NCBI GenBank assembly: GCA_014728035.1
Contig: WJMJ01000078.1
Coordinates: 1 to 64,000 of the forward strand
DNA length: 64,000 bases
From: Promethearchaeota archaeon
GTDB lineage: Archaea > Asgardarchaeota > Thorarchaeia > Thorarchaeales > Thorarchaeaceae
Reading direction: 5' to 3'
A program made the position numbers and the translations under genes. Below the pieces are notes generated by a model. It was not told where the DNA came from and made no database searches. It worked only from the letters and a program-made list of their open reading frames with translations. Numbering within the stretch: position 1 is the stretch's first letter; each line of letters begins with the position of its first letter. Shown in pieces: positions 25,363 through 34,129 of this stretch.

Positions 25363-27720
25363 TTATCGGTTTTTAATAATTGCTCCTCCAACTACAACTA
25401 TCACAAGTAATGATCCTACAACAATTATCATACTAATGCTTTCCATTGTTATCAATGGAGCCTCACCAGTCACCTCAACCATTACACTATCATAAGAAAA
25501 CTGGTTAGAAGCGTCCATAACCTCAAGTGTAAAGTTGTAAGTACCAGGATAGAGGCCATCAACATTCTTTACAATATTGTTTCCATCCCATTCGCCTTCT
25601 TCAATAACAGACCCATCAAGATAAATTTTGTACCATGATGGGGTTGAATCGCTACATATCCAATTGATAGTATGGCCAGTTTCTCCATACTCGTATGAAA
25701 TATCATTTGGTGAATTCAGACGAGGAGGAATATCAGATAATACGTGTACCAATGTAGAATGATACGATGCCAGACCATACTGGTTGAATACAATGAGAGT
25801 ATAGTTGTATTCTCCAATGGATAATCCATCAATGTCTACTGTAACTACCAAATCACTCCCAATTGGAGATGTTATGGGTATACTTTGTATCATTATTGGA
25901 ATGCTGTCTTTCAAGACCATATAAGAAAGGGGTGAAGAGTCACTACAAGTCCATTGTAAGTTATTACCAGAGGTGCCTTCTTCCAAAAAGAGCTCATCGG
26001 GGCCATCAATACTTGGAGGATCCATTGACAAGAGTCGAGGATTCTTCCAATAGAACAGATTTTGCTCTAATTCAATGAACTCACCGGCTACATATTCACT
26101 AACTTTGAAGGGTCCTGATGTCACAAAGAATCTTTCAGCTGGATTAGTTGGATCAGGATCCCATTCATTCCATACAGGGAAATCTGGGTCTGTGAAAATG
26201 TGCTTAGGTAGGATAGGTTTGTATGAGACCGTGTGCAAATACCAGAATGACTCACTACCAAACTCGACTCTAAGTGTGTAGGGATTTATCGCATATGCTG
26301 CCTCTAAATCGGCCAAGTTAGCTCCATATGGATTGCCTGGCGAATCACGATAGTAGTTCAATGAGAAGGCAACATCCTCTGCTGTAAGAGGCATACCATC
26401 TGACCATGTTGCATTCTGTATCATATTGAATGTAAACATTGTATGTCCATCAGGTACTTCGGGGTTGTCATCATGGGTCTCAGTTGTGAAGCTTTCACAG
26501 AGCCAGTTGATATCGTTGCCATCTGGACCTTGGATTAATAGACTATCCCAGAACATTTCATTAATATCATCTGCATAAGCAGAGGAGCTTGTCATGAAGT
26601 TGAAGGTGTCGATGTCTAAAGGTATACTTCGACGGAAGGTTCCACCAATCTCTTGACCAGCAGTCTTTCTGTGAACCTTATAGTTGGTCCACCATCCGGG
26701 TACACCTTCACTGACATCGTTAACAAATCCCTCGAAAACATCGATTCGATGAGCAGAGAGAATAACGTTCTCATAACAGATGATCATTGGAGACTCGAAT
26801 ACCCAAATTCTCTGCATCTCTATTGCTGCCTCATATACCTCTTCGTAAGTGGTGCCATGGAGTAGCTGATCTCTCCAACTATCATATGAGGCGTTTCTGA
26901 AGTTGGGGTAGTTCCAGTATGGTTCATCTGCGTATTCCGACCAGAACTCGTAAGCGAGCCAGTCAACGTCAAATGTGTTGAAACTATCACCAAGGAACAC
27001 CATGTCATAATCGCCATGGAAGTAAAGACGATTGAGATAATCATAGAAGTCTGTTGCGATTGAGGTAGCATCAATATCTAATGCCTGTAGAGCTTCTGCA
27101 ACTTTCTGACCACATTCAACAGCAATATCTGAAGATTGTGCACATTCTATGAGGATGTCAAAGTCGGAACCATCCGGTGCCTCTAAAACGCCATCTTCGT
27201 CTACGTCTGCAAACCCAGCCTGAGCAAGCAAAGCAGCACCTTTAGCTGTATTTGCACTGTAGTAGTTGTAAGGCAATTGCCCTTCAATTGAGAATGGGTT
27301 CACCTGGGGTACACAGGAGTCCTGAGGTGCCGATAGACCGTCCCAAACTTGGTCTGAGATTGCGTTTTTATCTAATGCAAAAGCAAGAGCTCGACGGAAG
27401 GCTGTATAGTTAAGTGGGTATTTGTCACAGTTTATTGTAAAGTACCCGTATCCATTTCGAAGAGTATTAGTGACCTCGATGTTCTCATCCCCTTCTAATT
27501 CAGAAAGGTAACTTGGGTCAACCATGTCCCCTATAATATCGATATCATTGTTTTTCAGTGCGAGGACTTGTGCGTCGTTACCTGTGATTACGTTGAAGAC
27601 TAGTTTGTCTACATAAGGTCCTAGATTGTTTTCCGTATGAGTTGTTGAAACTACAAAAGGAACAATTCCAGAAATCAGAAATAATGAGCATAGAAATAGT
27701 GTCAAATAGGTTTTCTTCAT
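25363..27720 (-). CDS. Circularly permuted oligopeptide/nickel-type solute-binding protein with Ig-like domains and a C-terminal anchor
   Basis: 785 residues with a signal peptide (about 1-26) and a C-terminal membrane helix (about 762-782, ending KNR). The two halves of an SBP_bac_5 domain are in swapped order. Residues about 34-345 start with YVDKLVFNVITGNDAQVLAL and run through the FRRALAFALDK region to what is normally the family's C-terminus. Residues about 350-585 then start with GGTFRRSIPLDIDTFN, the normal N-terminus, through WSDGMPLTAEDVAFS to ELEQNLFYWKN. Two Ig-like domains follow (about 590-750). It is anchored outside the membrane. No ABC permease or ATPase of the Opp type is adjacent. 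Confidence 0.85.
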   Translation of the reverse strand: MKKTYLTLFLCSLFLISGIVPFVVSTTHTENNLGPYVDKLVFNVITGNDAQVLALKNNDIDIIGDMVDPSYLSELEGDENIEVTNTLRNGYGYFTINCDKYPLNYTAFRRALAFALDKNAISDQVWDGLSAPQDSCVPQVNPFSIEGQLPYNYYSANTAKGAALLAQAGFADVDEDGVLEAPDGSDFDILIECAQSSDIAVECGQKVAEALQALDIDATSIATDFYDYLNRLYFHGDYDMVFLGDSFNTFDVDWLAYEFWSEYADEPYWNYPNFRNASYDSWRDQLLHGTTYEEVYEAAIEMQRIWVFESPMIICYENVILSAHRIDVFEGFVNDVSEGVPGWWTNYKVHRKTAGQEIGGTFRRSIPLDIDTFNFMTSSSAYADDINEMFWDSLLIQGPDGNDINWLCESFTTETHDDNPEVPDGHTMFTFNMIQNATWSDGMPLTAEDVAFSLNYYRDSPGNPYGANLADLEAAYAINPYTLRVEFGSESFWYLHTVSYKPILPKHIFTDPDFPVWNEWDPDPTNPAERFFVTSGPFKVSEYVAGEFIELEQNLFYWKNPRLLSMDPPSIDGPDELFLEEGTSGNNLQWTCSDSSPLSYMVLKDSIPIMIQSIPITSPIGSDLVVTVDIDGLSIGEYNYTLIVFNQYGLASYHSTLVHVLSDIPPRLNSPNDISYEYGETGHTINWICSDSTPSWYKIYLDGSVIEEGEWDGNNIVKNVDGLYPGTYNFTLEVMDASNQFSYDSVMVEVTGEAPLITMESISMIIVVGSLLVIVVVGGAIIKNR

Positions 27721-27754
27721 AATACGCCCTCTTGATTTTCTATACGAGTAGTTG

Positions 27755-27772
27755 TTTATAATAAATTTAAAC
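27755..27772 (-). promoter_or_regulatory. Probable TATA region of the solute-binding-protein gene
   Basis: The minus strand reads TTTAAATTTATTATAAAC about 40-50 bases before the ATG at 27720, a good match to an archaeal TATA box with a short leader. Confidence 0.45.
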
Positions 27773-27922
27773 TCGACGGTCCTTTTTTTGTTGTTGAATA
27801 ATTAATCGTATCTAAATAATGATACTACTTTTCCAACGAGAAGTGCCAAACAGAATCATAAACTACTCAAAAATTGAACTGCATAAAAATAAAAATAGGG
27901 AAGGCAGAGCCTTCCACTTTGT

Positions 27923-29539
27923 TTATGCAGTTGCGCCATCTGCCTGGACGAAGCCAGCACCCTGTGCGGTTGAGCTATAACCAAGATCTACTGCAGTTGT
28001 CTGCATACGACCTTCAAGCCATGAAACGCTCTGAGTACCATGTGCTTCGAACATTAGACAGAACACGCCAGATACTTGTGGACAACTGAAGCTGGTTCCA
28101 CTGATGTAGTAATATCCACCAGCATATGGGAGAATAAGATTCTCTCCGATACCTGTTATGTCTACCTTACCTCGTGATGAGAAATCAGAGATAAATACAC
28201 CAGAGAAGTCGCCTTCAGGAATATCTGTCCAGATTCCTTCAAGGCCATAAGCATCAGTCAAACCTACATGTCCAGCTGCAGCCACTGAAGTAGTGTCTGC
28301 CAGATTGGCTGGATATGCGGTGGTATTCTCATTAGGTCCATCATTACCTGCTGAAGTTGACACAACAATACCTTCATTCTCTGCACCAGCAACAGCTGCA
28401 TCCAAATTAGAGTTGGAATTGCTGTAACCAAGTGACATCGAGATGACCATGTTGTATCCACTCAATTCATTAGCATGAAGTGAGCGAGCATAGTTGATAC
28501 AGTCTGCCCAGTTGTTGAGCATATCTGTTTCAGTTACTCTATTAGCTCCAAAACCGCCAATCCAATAGATACATCTAAGCATGACGATTTTTGCATCTTC
28601 AGCAACACCAGTGATCCAGTAGTCATTAAGCTTGTAACCAATTACGGTTCCAGTGACTGCTGTACCGTGGCCCTCATCATCGTCCTCAAAGGAGAGATTA
28701 TCATATCCTAACTCATCAGTGTAGCTACGACAATATTGAGTAAGGACATTATCCTCGGGGAAGTAGTCGCGCCATTCAGGAACAAGACCCGTATCAATTA
28801 CAACGACAACAGTGCCTGCACCAGTATAGCTGGTTTGATCAGTATCAATGACATCATTCCACCAAGGAGTCTTGTGGGTCAAGGTGTCCTTTGTCCAACC
28901 CTGTCCACTACCACTGTTATCAACAGTTGCAGTGTTAGAGTCTGAACCTGTGAGTCCTTCAGAGTCAGTAGCTTCTGCATATATTGTGTGAGATCCATCT
29001 GCATAAGCAGTGGTGTCCCAATCATAGGAGGTACCAGTGGTCACATAGACATCGTCAATGTAAATGTCAGGAGTGAGACCTGCATCCTCATCTTCAACGG
29101 TAACGGTTATTGTGTAAGTTCCACTAATGGTTGCTCCATCTGCAGGTGCTGTGATGGTTACTGTGGGTGGATTGTTTACTGTGCCGCCACCATTGCTAAC
29201 AGTTACAGTGACTGTGTCAACATTACCTGGAACTTTTGCCTCAATGACATGTTGACCATCACTATAGAGTGTGGTGTCCCAGTTGTAAGTAGATACCTTG
29301 TCGATTCTTGATCCATCTATGTAGAGTGTGGGTGTAGTAGAGGCATCAATTGTTATGGTAACAGTACCTGAAACAGTATCACCATTTACAGGACTTGTTA
29401 TTGAAACATAACGGTTTGGTGGTGCCATCAAAGCTGACTCGATGCTACCTGCATTGTCAGCAATAGCTACACTTCCCAAAAACATGGATGAAACGAAGAC
29501 GAACATGAATAATAGACCAAAGGTCTGTTTAAGCTTCAT
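27923..29539 (-). CDS. Secreted subtilisin-like (S8) protease with two N-terminal Ig-like domains
   Basis: 538 residues. A signal peptide (about 1-28) leads into two beta-sandwich repeats (about 43-115 and 124-208), each with the pattern DG..V.G..TI/DG.R..D/YNWDTT.Y.DG.H. The peptidase follows with a complete triad: Asp249 (VVVIDTGL), His291 (GHGTAVTG) and Ser483 (GTSFSCPQ), plus the oxyanion Asn399 (SAGND). It ends shortly after the catalytic serine helix with no membrane anchor, so it is likely released or held by the Ig domains. An upstream TTTATAAGTTA at about 29625-29640 is a plausible promoter. The product is extracellular and probably degrades protein for peptide uptake. Confidence 0.9.
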   Translation of the reverse strand: MKLKQTFGLLFMFVFVSSMFLGSVAIADNAGSIESALMAPPNRYVSITSPVNGDTVSGTVTITIDASTTPTLYIDGSRIDKVSTYNWDTTLYSDGQHVIEAKVPGNVDTVTVTVSNGGGTVNNPPTVTITAPADGATISGTYTITVTVEDEDAGLTPDIYIDDVYVTTGTSYDWDTTAYADGSHTIYAEATDSEGLTGSDSNTATVDNSGSGQGWTKDTLTHKTPWWNDVIDTDQTSYTGAGTVVVVIDTGLVPEWRDYFPEDNVLTQYCRSYTDELGYDNLSFEDDDEGHGTAVTGTVIGYKLNDYWITGVAEDAKIVMLRCIYWIGGFGANRVTETDMLNNWADCINYARSLHANELSGYNMVISMSLGYSNSNSNLDAAVAGAENEGIVVSTSAGNDGPNENTTAYPANLADTTSVAAAGHVGLTDAYGLEGIWTDIPEGDFSGVFISDFSSRGKVDITGIGENLILPYAGGYYYISGTSFSCPQVSGVFCLMFEAHGTQSVSWLEGRMQTTAVDLGYSSTAQGAGFVQADGATA

Positions 29540-29696
29540 TTTGAAGTGACTCCGTATTCTCTCTCAGAATCATTAACCAAATCGCTAATGACCATGAGTT
29601 TGTAGAATATTATGGGAGAATGTAACTTAACTTATAAATGTTTTGACATTTTCCCATTTGGGGGCGATAACAGGAATTATTCTAGAATCATGGTGT

Positions 29697-30095
29697 TCAA
29701 AGATATAGAATCCTATCTACTGGTGGGATTAACAATTTGAATATCTCAATTGATGGTTCAACATGAAATTCGAGTGTACCCATCCAAATCCCCTCGTTTA
29801 CAAGAACTTCAAGAGTGAAGCCATTTCTATAGAGTTGCAATAAGTAATTTAGATGGTCTATCATGGTAGTAAGAGTTTGTTCTGTATCACCCACCGTTGA
29901 TTGTGTATCTGTAGGAAGTGCGACCTCAACCTCTACAAGAATTGGTGAATTGTCCGCTAAACATCTACTAAGAATAATTCTTACCCAAGATCCCTCATAT
30001 AGAGAGAATGAAATTCTATTTTCCTCACAAAAAGAAAATGAGGAGAAACTGGAACTGAAGTTCCTAAATCTCTCTATCATCTCATTTATTTTCAT
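29697..30095 (-). CDS. Hypothetical protein after an ABC-2 exporter
   Basis: 132 residues from ATG 30095, 15 bases after the permease stop; an earlier in-frame GTG at 30137 would overlap the permease. Mixed alpha/beta with strands ISFSLYEGSWVRIILSRCL and SPILVEVEVALP, a helix (TTMIDHLNYLLQLYRNG) and a closing WMGTLEFHVEPS. No signal, membrane segment or known motif. It is probably co-transcribed with the exporter and may be an accessory factor. Confidence 0.5.
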   Translation of the reverse strand: MKINEMIERFRNFSSSFSSFSFCEENRISFSLYEGSWVRIILSRCLADNSPILVEVEVALPTDTQSTVGDTEQTLTTMIDHLNYLLQLYRNGFTLEVLVNEGIWMGTLEFHVEPSIEIFKLLIPPVDRILYL

Positions 30096-30109
30096 CTGTT
30101 TAAATCCCT

Positions 30110-30883
30110 TCAGATCTCTTTCTTTCCAAATGACCAAAGCGCAATCATAACAAAAATTCCAATCTGAAGTATTGTCGATAAGAACATAATCTCTATTCCT
30201 AGTGCAGGCGCCCCTAATGCGATAGACGCACCTATAACAGGAAGCTGTAGTGGTACGACGAATAGAATTTGTGGAACAAAGTTCGCCATAATCTGAGTAC
30301 CAAGAGTGATTGCCAATGCAGTCGCCATAACAACACTTCTGTTATCTGTCAGAGTTCCGAGCATGATAACTAAGCTGGTAAAGTAAAGTATCAGTATGAT
30401 CACAAGGCCAATGGCGGAAATAAACGCTATTGTGTCAAAAGGTCCACCTAATGTGGTGAAAAGGATGAAGGAGAGAAATCCTTGAAGTAGAGCAGTTATT
30501 AAGACAAAAATAAGTGAACTTGCTAGAAGTTTACCCATAATATATGCACTTCTAGAAACTGGTTTGGAAAGTATCCATGAAGTGACACCTCTCTCCGCCT
30601 CATCAATAATAGCTCCTTGTAGTATAACTGGCAAGAATAGTGAAACAATGAATGATGTTGTAAAGAAAAACATTGCATAGGCAATCTCGAATCGAGGGCC
30701 AGCCTGAGATATTATTTCTTCAGGTAACATCAAGAGCAGCATTGCGATCCCACTCGTCATTAGAGTCCAAATTGATGTTTGCTGTATCCAGAATTTCCCA
30801 CCTCTCTCAAGAAAGAGGTCTCGATGAATCAGGTTTCCAAGACCGGAATACCATAGTTCGGTATTGGTACGTTCAATTGTCAT
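30110..30883 (-). CDS. ABC-2 type transporter permease
   Basis: 257 residues with about six hydrophobic helices (for example ASSLIFVLITALLQGFLSFI and IGLVIILILYFTSLVIML). The loop DEAERGVTSWILSKPVSRSAYIMGK is the ABC-2 signature that contacts the ATPase. Its start overlaps the ATPase stop by 11 bases. Together they form an exporter; the substrate is unknown. A two-Lrp-domain regulator lies upstream. Confidence 0.88.
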   Translation of the reverse strand: MTIERTNTELWYSGLGNLIHRDLFLERGGKFWIQQTSIWTLMTSGIAMLLLMLPEEIISQAGPRFEIAYAMFFFTTSFIVSLFLPVILQGAIIDEAERGVTSWILSKPVSRSAYIMGKLLASSLIFVLITALLQGFLSFILFTTLGGPFDTIAFISAIGLVIILILYFTSLVIMLGTLTDNRSVVMATALAITLGTQIMANFVPQILFVVPLQLPVIGASIALGAPALGIEIMFLSTILQIGIFVMIALWSFGKKEI

Positions 30884-31862
30884 TTCTTTTTTCCTCCACT
30901 AATCTGAGAAAGACTTCCTCCAATTCGAATTCTTTTACACCGAATTGTATCACAGTTGTTCTCTCATGTTTCAAGAGTGTTCTAAGAAGCTCATCTTCTG
31001 CTCTCTCTTCATCATTGACTGAGATGGTCCATCTAGTTTTTCCATCAACTCGCTCGGTTTGAATCGAAGTGATCCATGATTGAGATTGAAGAAGCTGCAA
31101 GTTGCTGGAAATATCACCTTTTGTAGTAATAGAATATACTATCCCATCCGAATCTGCGAGAAGTGTTTCAATGCTTTCGCATGCAATTAGACTTCCTCTA
31201 TTCAAAATCGCAACCATATCGCTAACTCTTTGTACGTCATCAAGTATATGAGTCGAATAGAATATCGTGGCATGTTCTCTTAAATCACTCATGATTGTCA
31301 GTACATCCTCTCTACCTTGTGGATCAAGCCCAGCAGCTGGTTCATCAAGAATTAGCAAATCGGGATTATTAATTAGAGCTTGAGCAATGCCCAATCGCTG
31401 TAACTCCCCTCCCGAGAAACCTCTTACAGTTCTATCAGCTTTATCAGAAAGACCAGCTAAATCCAACAATTGAGTTACCCGTTCATCAATCGCTCCATTT
31501 TCTTTCTGATAGAAAAACCTAGCTGCAAATCGAAGAATTTCACGTGGCGTCATCCGCTCAGAATACCGTTGATTCTGAGCCATATATCCGATTTTAGCTC
31601 TGATCTGTTTGCTATCAGTCCTCAAATCATGTCCAAGTACAGAGCCAGTCCCCGTTGTAGGTCTTGTAAGACCCAATAGTAACTTGATGGTTGTTGTCTT
31701 TCCAGCACCATTAGGTCCAAGAAATGCAAATATCGATTTCTTTGGAACTCGTAGATTTAGTGATTTCAGAGCAAAGAAATCCCCAAATGCTTTTGAAAGG
31801 TTCACAGTTTCTATGGCTATGTCATCACTGTGTTCCATTTGTTTTTGTTTCGTAATCAACAT
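30873..31862 (-). CDS. ABC-2 type transporter ATPase
   Basis: 329 residues. Walker A GPNGAGKT (about 49-56), Q-loop YMAQNQ, signature FSGGELQRL, Walker B LLILDEPAAGLD and the switch His in STHILDD are all intact, so it should hydrolyse ATP. The last 100 residues form a C-terminal extension common in ABC-2 drug/polysaccharide exporters (SITTKGD ... FELEEVFLRLVEE). It starts at ATG 31862 or ATG 31838. Confidence 0.92.
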   Translation of the reverse strand: MLITKQKQMEHSDDIAIETVNLSKAFGDFFALKSLNLRVPKKSIFAFLGPNGAGKTTTIKLLLGLTRPTTGTGSVLGHDLRTDSKQIRAKIGYMAQNQRYSERMTPREILRFAARFFYQKENGAIDERVTQLLDLAGLSDKADRTVRGFSGGELQRLGIAQALINNPDLLILDEPAAGLDPQGREDVLTIMSDLREHATIFYSTHILDDVQRVSDMVAILNRGSLIACESIETLLADSDGIVYSITTKGDISSNLQLLQSQSWITSIQTERVDGKTRWTISVNDEERAEDELLRTLLKHERTTVIQFGVKEFELEEVFLRLVEEKRNDN

Positions 31863-31990
31863 TACTCACTGAGAACATATTCTGCACCAAGGGAATATCT
31901 ATGTGTGTTAACGAAAACTGTTACAAAAATACACAAAATGCAACTCTAGGTGTTATTATGTGAACTTACAGGTTAGTAAAATGTAATTCA

Positions 31991-32914
31991 TTAAACATCA
32001 GAATTGGCTACTAATTGTTCTAATCTGAGGCGTCTGAGACTTTTGAAGTTTCTAGCTGGTTGATAGATATAGGCAATAGCATTTTTGATGAAGGATTGTC
32101 GTTCAATCTCTTGGATGACGCTTTCAACTTCAGAAATAGTATCTACAATCGCACTACCGATAAACATCGGACGTGTTGCAGCCATCATACCAACCCAGAG
32201 TTCTTCTTGATATTCTCTAATCAACCAATCCAAAAAATCCTGGCGTGAAATTTCCTTTTCGCTCCACTCAATTCGCGGATGGAAAGCCACTCTATCACCA
32301 GCACTTAGACGCCATCGAAGCGAGAATCTAATCCCTCCACCTTCTTTCAGTTCATTTAATGTCCGCCTAACAATTCTTACTGTGATACCAGTAAGACGTG
32401 CAATGTCCTTTATTTGCATTCTAGCATCAGAAAGAAGTGCTTTTAACACTCTAATCTGCAATCTAGTCAAGTCAACTTTTGTTCCAGAGGGTGTTGCTAT
32501 TGCATGAATTTCTACATTTGATACAGACTCTCTATTGCGCAGGAAATCGGAGAGATCGGTTAGCGCCATAGAGTTTTCATATTCTCCAAATAATAGATAT
32601 CCTCCACCAAAAACGGGTGCAACTTGAGAAATAGCTTGATGATGCCCTATCTCAGTAATGAAATTTGACTTCGATTCTGTCCCATCGGTGGTCAACCAAA
32701 TGAAGGCCATCTCCGAACCAATCATGGCGGGATTAAATTCTACTATGAAATCGGAAATAATTTCCCTTTCAATTAGATGGTCTATTCTCTTTTTGACCGC
32801 ATTTGCAGATATTTCGAGTTTCTTTGCAATTTCTCTGTACGGTGTTCTGCAATCGTGGGCAAGGATTGTTAATATTTCCTTATCCATTTTATCTGGCAAT
32901 GTCAAGTCAATCAA
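31991..32914 (-). CDS. Two-HTH Lrp/AsnC-like transcription regulator
   Basis: 307 residues with two winged helix-turn-helix units: residues about 9-57 (MDKEILTILAHDCRTPYREI ... AVKKRIDHLI) and about 150-195 (LTRLQIRVLKALLSDARMQI ... RIVRRTLNEL). Each is followed by an effector-like alpha/beta region. Such tandem-HTH archaeal regulators bind long operators. It lies 128 bases upstream of the ABC exporter on the same strand and could control it. ATG at the second Met (MDKEIL) is an alternative start. Confidence 0.82.
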   Translation of the reverse strand: MIDLTLPDKMDKEILTILAHDCRTPYREIAKKLEISANAVKKRIDHLIEREIISDFIVEFNPAMIGSEMAFIWLTTDGTESKSNFITEIGHHQAISQVAPVFGGGYLLFGEYENSMALTDLSDFLRNRESVSNVEIHAIATPSGTKVDLTRLQIRVLKALLSDARMQIKDIARLTGITVRIVRRTLNELKEGGGIRFSLRWRLSAGDRVAFHPRIEWSEKEISRQDFLDWLIREYQEELWVGMMAATRPMFIGSAIVDTISEVESVIQEIERQSFIKNAIAYIYQPARNFKSLRRLRLEQLVANSDV

Positions 32915-33157
32915 ATGTCTTGTTCTTGGATTATTGAAAAATTATTGGTTAGGTAGATGTGTATTGATTATATTAACTCCCAAACCTAATTATCAGTCCA
33001 TATTGATTATCATAGGTATCCTATTAAACACATATTCTTTTTTAAGAAATTCTGATAGAAAAATGGTGTTTTTTCTGGATAGATTAGCTCTCTTTTGGCA
33101 ACGGAATTTTCGACCTGGGGAAGGAACAAGTATTCAGTGAACAATAATGACTAAGAC

Positions 33158-33260
33158 AAATGAATTCCCACCCCGCGGATCTGACGGCCCCTGGTAAGCA
33201 CCAACCTCAGATTCCGAACCCATGAGATGCTCACATCGGGCATCTCATACTAATTCATTT
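33158..33260. ncRNA. Candidate structured RNA (three-way junction) in an intergenic region
   Basis: Within the 420-base gap 32915-33334 a G/C-richer block folds on paper into three stems: an outer 9-bp stem AAATGAATT (33158-33166)/AATTCATTT (33252-33260); hairpin CGGATCTGA/TCAGATTCCG with an inner TGGT-AAGC-ACCA (about 33176-33215); and a perfect 9-bp hairpin ATGAGATGC/GCATCTCAT (33222-33230/33240-33248) with a nine-base loop. The strand cannot be decided. It does not match tRNA, 5S, SRP or RNase P features I know. The rest of the gap is A/T-rich, with no gene seen. Confidence 0.4.
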
Positions 33261-33334
33261 CGAAGCATTGGGAAATATTGCAATTCAGTCACTCAAAGTA
33301 TGAGTGTAGATAAATAGGTGTTGAAAATATTCAG

Positions 33335-33991
33335 TCATATAGAAAATGTATCTCCGACTTCCATTTCAACCAATTCAATGTCGTGAATCTCATCAAGCAT
33401 TTGTCTGAGTTCTGAGATTCCTATCCCGCGAATGTGCATCGGAATTACAAATCGGGGTTTAATGATTTTAGCCGCTTCAGCCGCCTCGACATTATCCATG
33501 GTGTATGTATCCCCACAAGGCAACATTGCTACATCAACTGGACCAATTTGTTCCATTTCTGAGATTAGACCAGTATCTCCAGCATGATAGATAGTTTTAC
33601 CATCAATCTGTATAACAAATCCACAGCCATAGTCTTTGGGGTGAAAAGGTTCACCAGGTGACCTAAAACGTTCAGTGTTGTATGCGTGAACAGATTTGAT
33701 TTTTACATCTCTAACATTACATTCCTCATCAGGTGAAATCATATGGATTTCATGGTCAAATGACTTTGCACAGCCTTTTGTTCCAATTACAATGGTGTCT
33801 TCTGTTTTTACCAAATTGAAAGATTCGGGATGGCAGTGGTCTCGGTGTCCATGTGAAATGAGATAGATAGATGCAGGTCCATTGACCGAGTTCTTATGCT
33901 CATCAGAAACATATAGGTCTATGAAGATCTTTTCTACTTCATTTTCAATCATGAATCCCGCATGTCCTAGCCATTGGATATTTACGGTCAT
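33335..33991 (-). CDS. Metallo-beta-lactamase-fold hydrolase, UPF0173 family
   Basis: 218 residues from ATG 33991 (MTVNIQWLGHAGF, the usual family start). Metal ligands are visible in SHGHRDHCHP, in the IYHAGDTG aspartate and in the MHIRG histidine near the end. UPF0173 proteins resemble the L-ascorbate-6-phosphate lactonase UlaG, but their substrates are mostly unknown. It is cytosolic, with no signal peptide, and appears monocistronic. Confidence 0.88.
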   Translation of the reverse strand: MTVNIQWLGHAGFMIENEVEKIFIDLYVSDEHKNSVNGPASIYLISHGHRDHCHPESFNLVKTEDTIVIGTKGCAKSFDHEIHMISPDEECNVRDVKIKSVHAYNTERFRSPGEPFHPKDYGCGFVIQIDGKTIYHAGDTGLISEMEQIGPVDVAMLPCGDTYTMDNVEAAEAAKIIKPRFVIPMHIRGIGISELRQMLDEIHDIELVEMEVGDTFSI

Positions 33992-34129
33992 AGTAACACA
34001 TACTATCAACTGTCTAACTTGCATATTTGTGTACCTGAAAAATAAGAAAATGTGCAACGAGTTGTCCAATCTTTCTCCTATTGTGTCTTATTGAAACGTG
34101 AAGAACAACCAATGCAAAGAACAGGAAGT

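Noticed and set aside
25363..29539. An operon of solute-binding protein and subtilase
   Set aside because: Each has its own plausible TATA element and about 200 bases separate them.
33158..33260. Interpretation of the structured element as a tRNA, 5S rRNA, SRP RNA or RNase P RNA
   Set aside because: No T-loop, anticodon or conserved core of those RNAs is present on either strand.
33158..33260. Interpretation of the 9-bp outer repeats as ends of a miniature transposon
   Set aside because: No flanking target duplication and no transposase; no second copy was seen in the window.
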